From the NCBI RefSeq assembly GCF_016863335.1, contig NZ_BOOR01000012.1, forward strand, positions 246,084 through 310,083: a DNA stretch of 64,000 bases, written 5' to 3'. The notes below the pieces were generated by a model. It ran no database searches, was not told where the DNA came from, and saw only the letters and a list, made by a program, of their open reading frames with translations. Both the position numbers and the translations under genes were made by a program. The stretch is from Planotetraspora thailandica. GTDB taxonomy: Bacteria > Actinomycetota > Actinomycetes > Streptosporangiales > Streptosporangiaceae. Every line of letters starts with the position of its first letter. The stretch's first letter is position 1. Below, in pieces: positions 63,880 through 64,000 of the stretch.

Positions 63880-63936
63880 GGTGGGCCCGCGCCGTACGCG
63901 CGAAGCCGTATGCGGGCAGCAGGCCGGCCCGCGGCT

Positions 63937-64000
63937 GAAGACTGCGCTTGAAGACCGTGCCTGAAGACCGTGCCTGAAGACCGTGCCTGAAGACCGTGCC
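63937..64000. repeat. 13-bp tandem repeat running off the window edge
   Basis: Copies of GAAGACCGTGCCT begin at 63950, 63963, 63976 and 63989, preceded by a degenerate copy GAAGACTGCGCTT at 63937. The array continues past base 64000. Confidence 0.9.

Overview
The window is high-GC DNA from a filamentous actinomycete. The LprG/P55-type pair, the AfsR/SARP regulator, the large RHS/LamG secreted proteins, the frequent GTG starts and the many TAnnnT boxes 6-8 nt before a start codon (leaderless transcripts) fit a Streptosporangiaceae-like organism (Nonomuraea, Microbispora, Streptosporangium). That assignment is an inference. I saw no rRNA, tRNA or CRISPR array.

Layout. 1-13.6 kb is accessory DNA: a GNAT tail, coaE, then a very large TIR / degenerate phosphoesterase / NACHT / pentapeptide / WD40 protein that looks like an intracellular immune receptor. 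After it come an ion-transporter-like gene and two copies of an unknown two-helix membrane protein family that share a promoter element. The first copy sits between 66-bp direct repeats of the transporter 3' end. The second heads a tightly overlapping operon with a cupin-like protein and an inositol-monophosphatase-family phosphatase. A TetR regulator with two tandem palindromes and a glycoside-hydrolase-like protein lie between the two copies. 13.7-19.2 kb holds uvrB, preceded by an almost perfect PafBC/RecA-NDp type DNA-damage promoter, an ArsR-MFS pair, a zinc-ribbon protein and a DUF4126 membrane protein. 19.3-31.3 kb is a polymorphic-toxin locus: a LamG-domain secreted protein, a 2353-residue RHS/Hint toxin and an overlapping immunity candidate. 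31.3-34.8 kb is decayed: a frameshifted RusA-like/recombinase-like remnant and a septum-formation-family gene with an in-frame amber codon. 34.8-39.5 kb has a phosphodiesterase, an AfsR/SARP-NB-ARC-TPR regulator, an unlisted 42-residue secreted peptide ending in CysCys, and a hexapeptide acyltransferase.

From 39.6 kb on lies the conserved actinobacterial core block pyrG - nudix - xerD - parA - scpA - scpB - rluB - aroH - tyrA - cmk - der. It covers CTP synthesis, chromosome segregation, pseudouridylation, the chorismate branch to tyrosine and ribosome assembly. Two inserts interrupt it: oxidoreductase/HxlR/hypothetical between parA and scpA, and MMPL/MerR between tyrA and cmk. After der follow a two-component system, an lprG - P55-like MFS operon, a MarR/CDF-efflux divergent pair, a phosphopantetheinyl transferase and a CBS-pair protein. 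The window ends inside a 13-bp tandem repeat.

The strongest candidates for something undescribed are the two-helix/cupin/IMPase operon with its repeat-flanked paralogue, the TIR-NACHT receptor with a dead phosphoesterase domain, the RHS C-terminal toxin with its immunity gene, and the CysCys peptide beside the SARP regulator.
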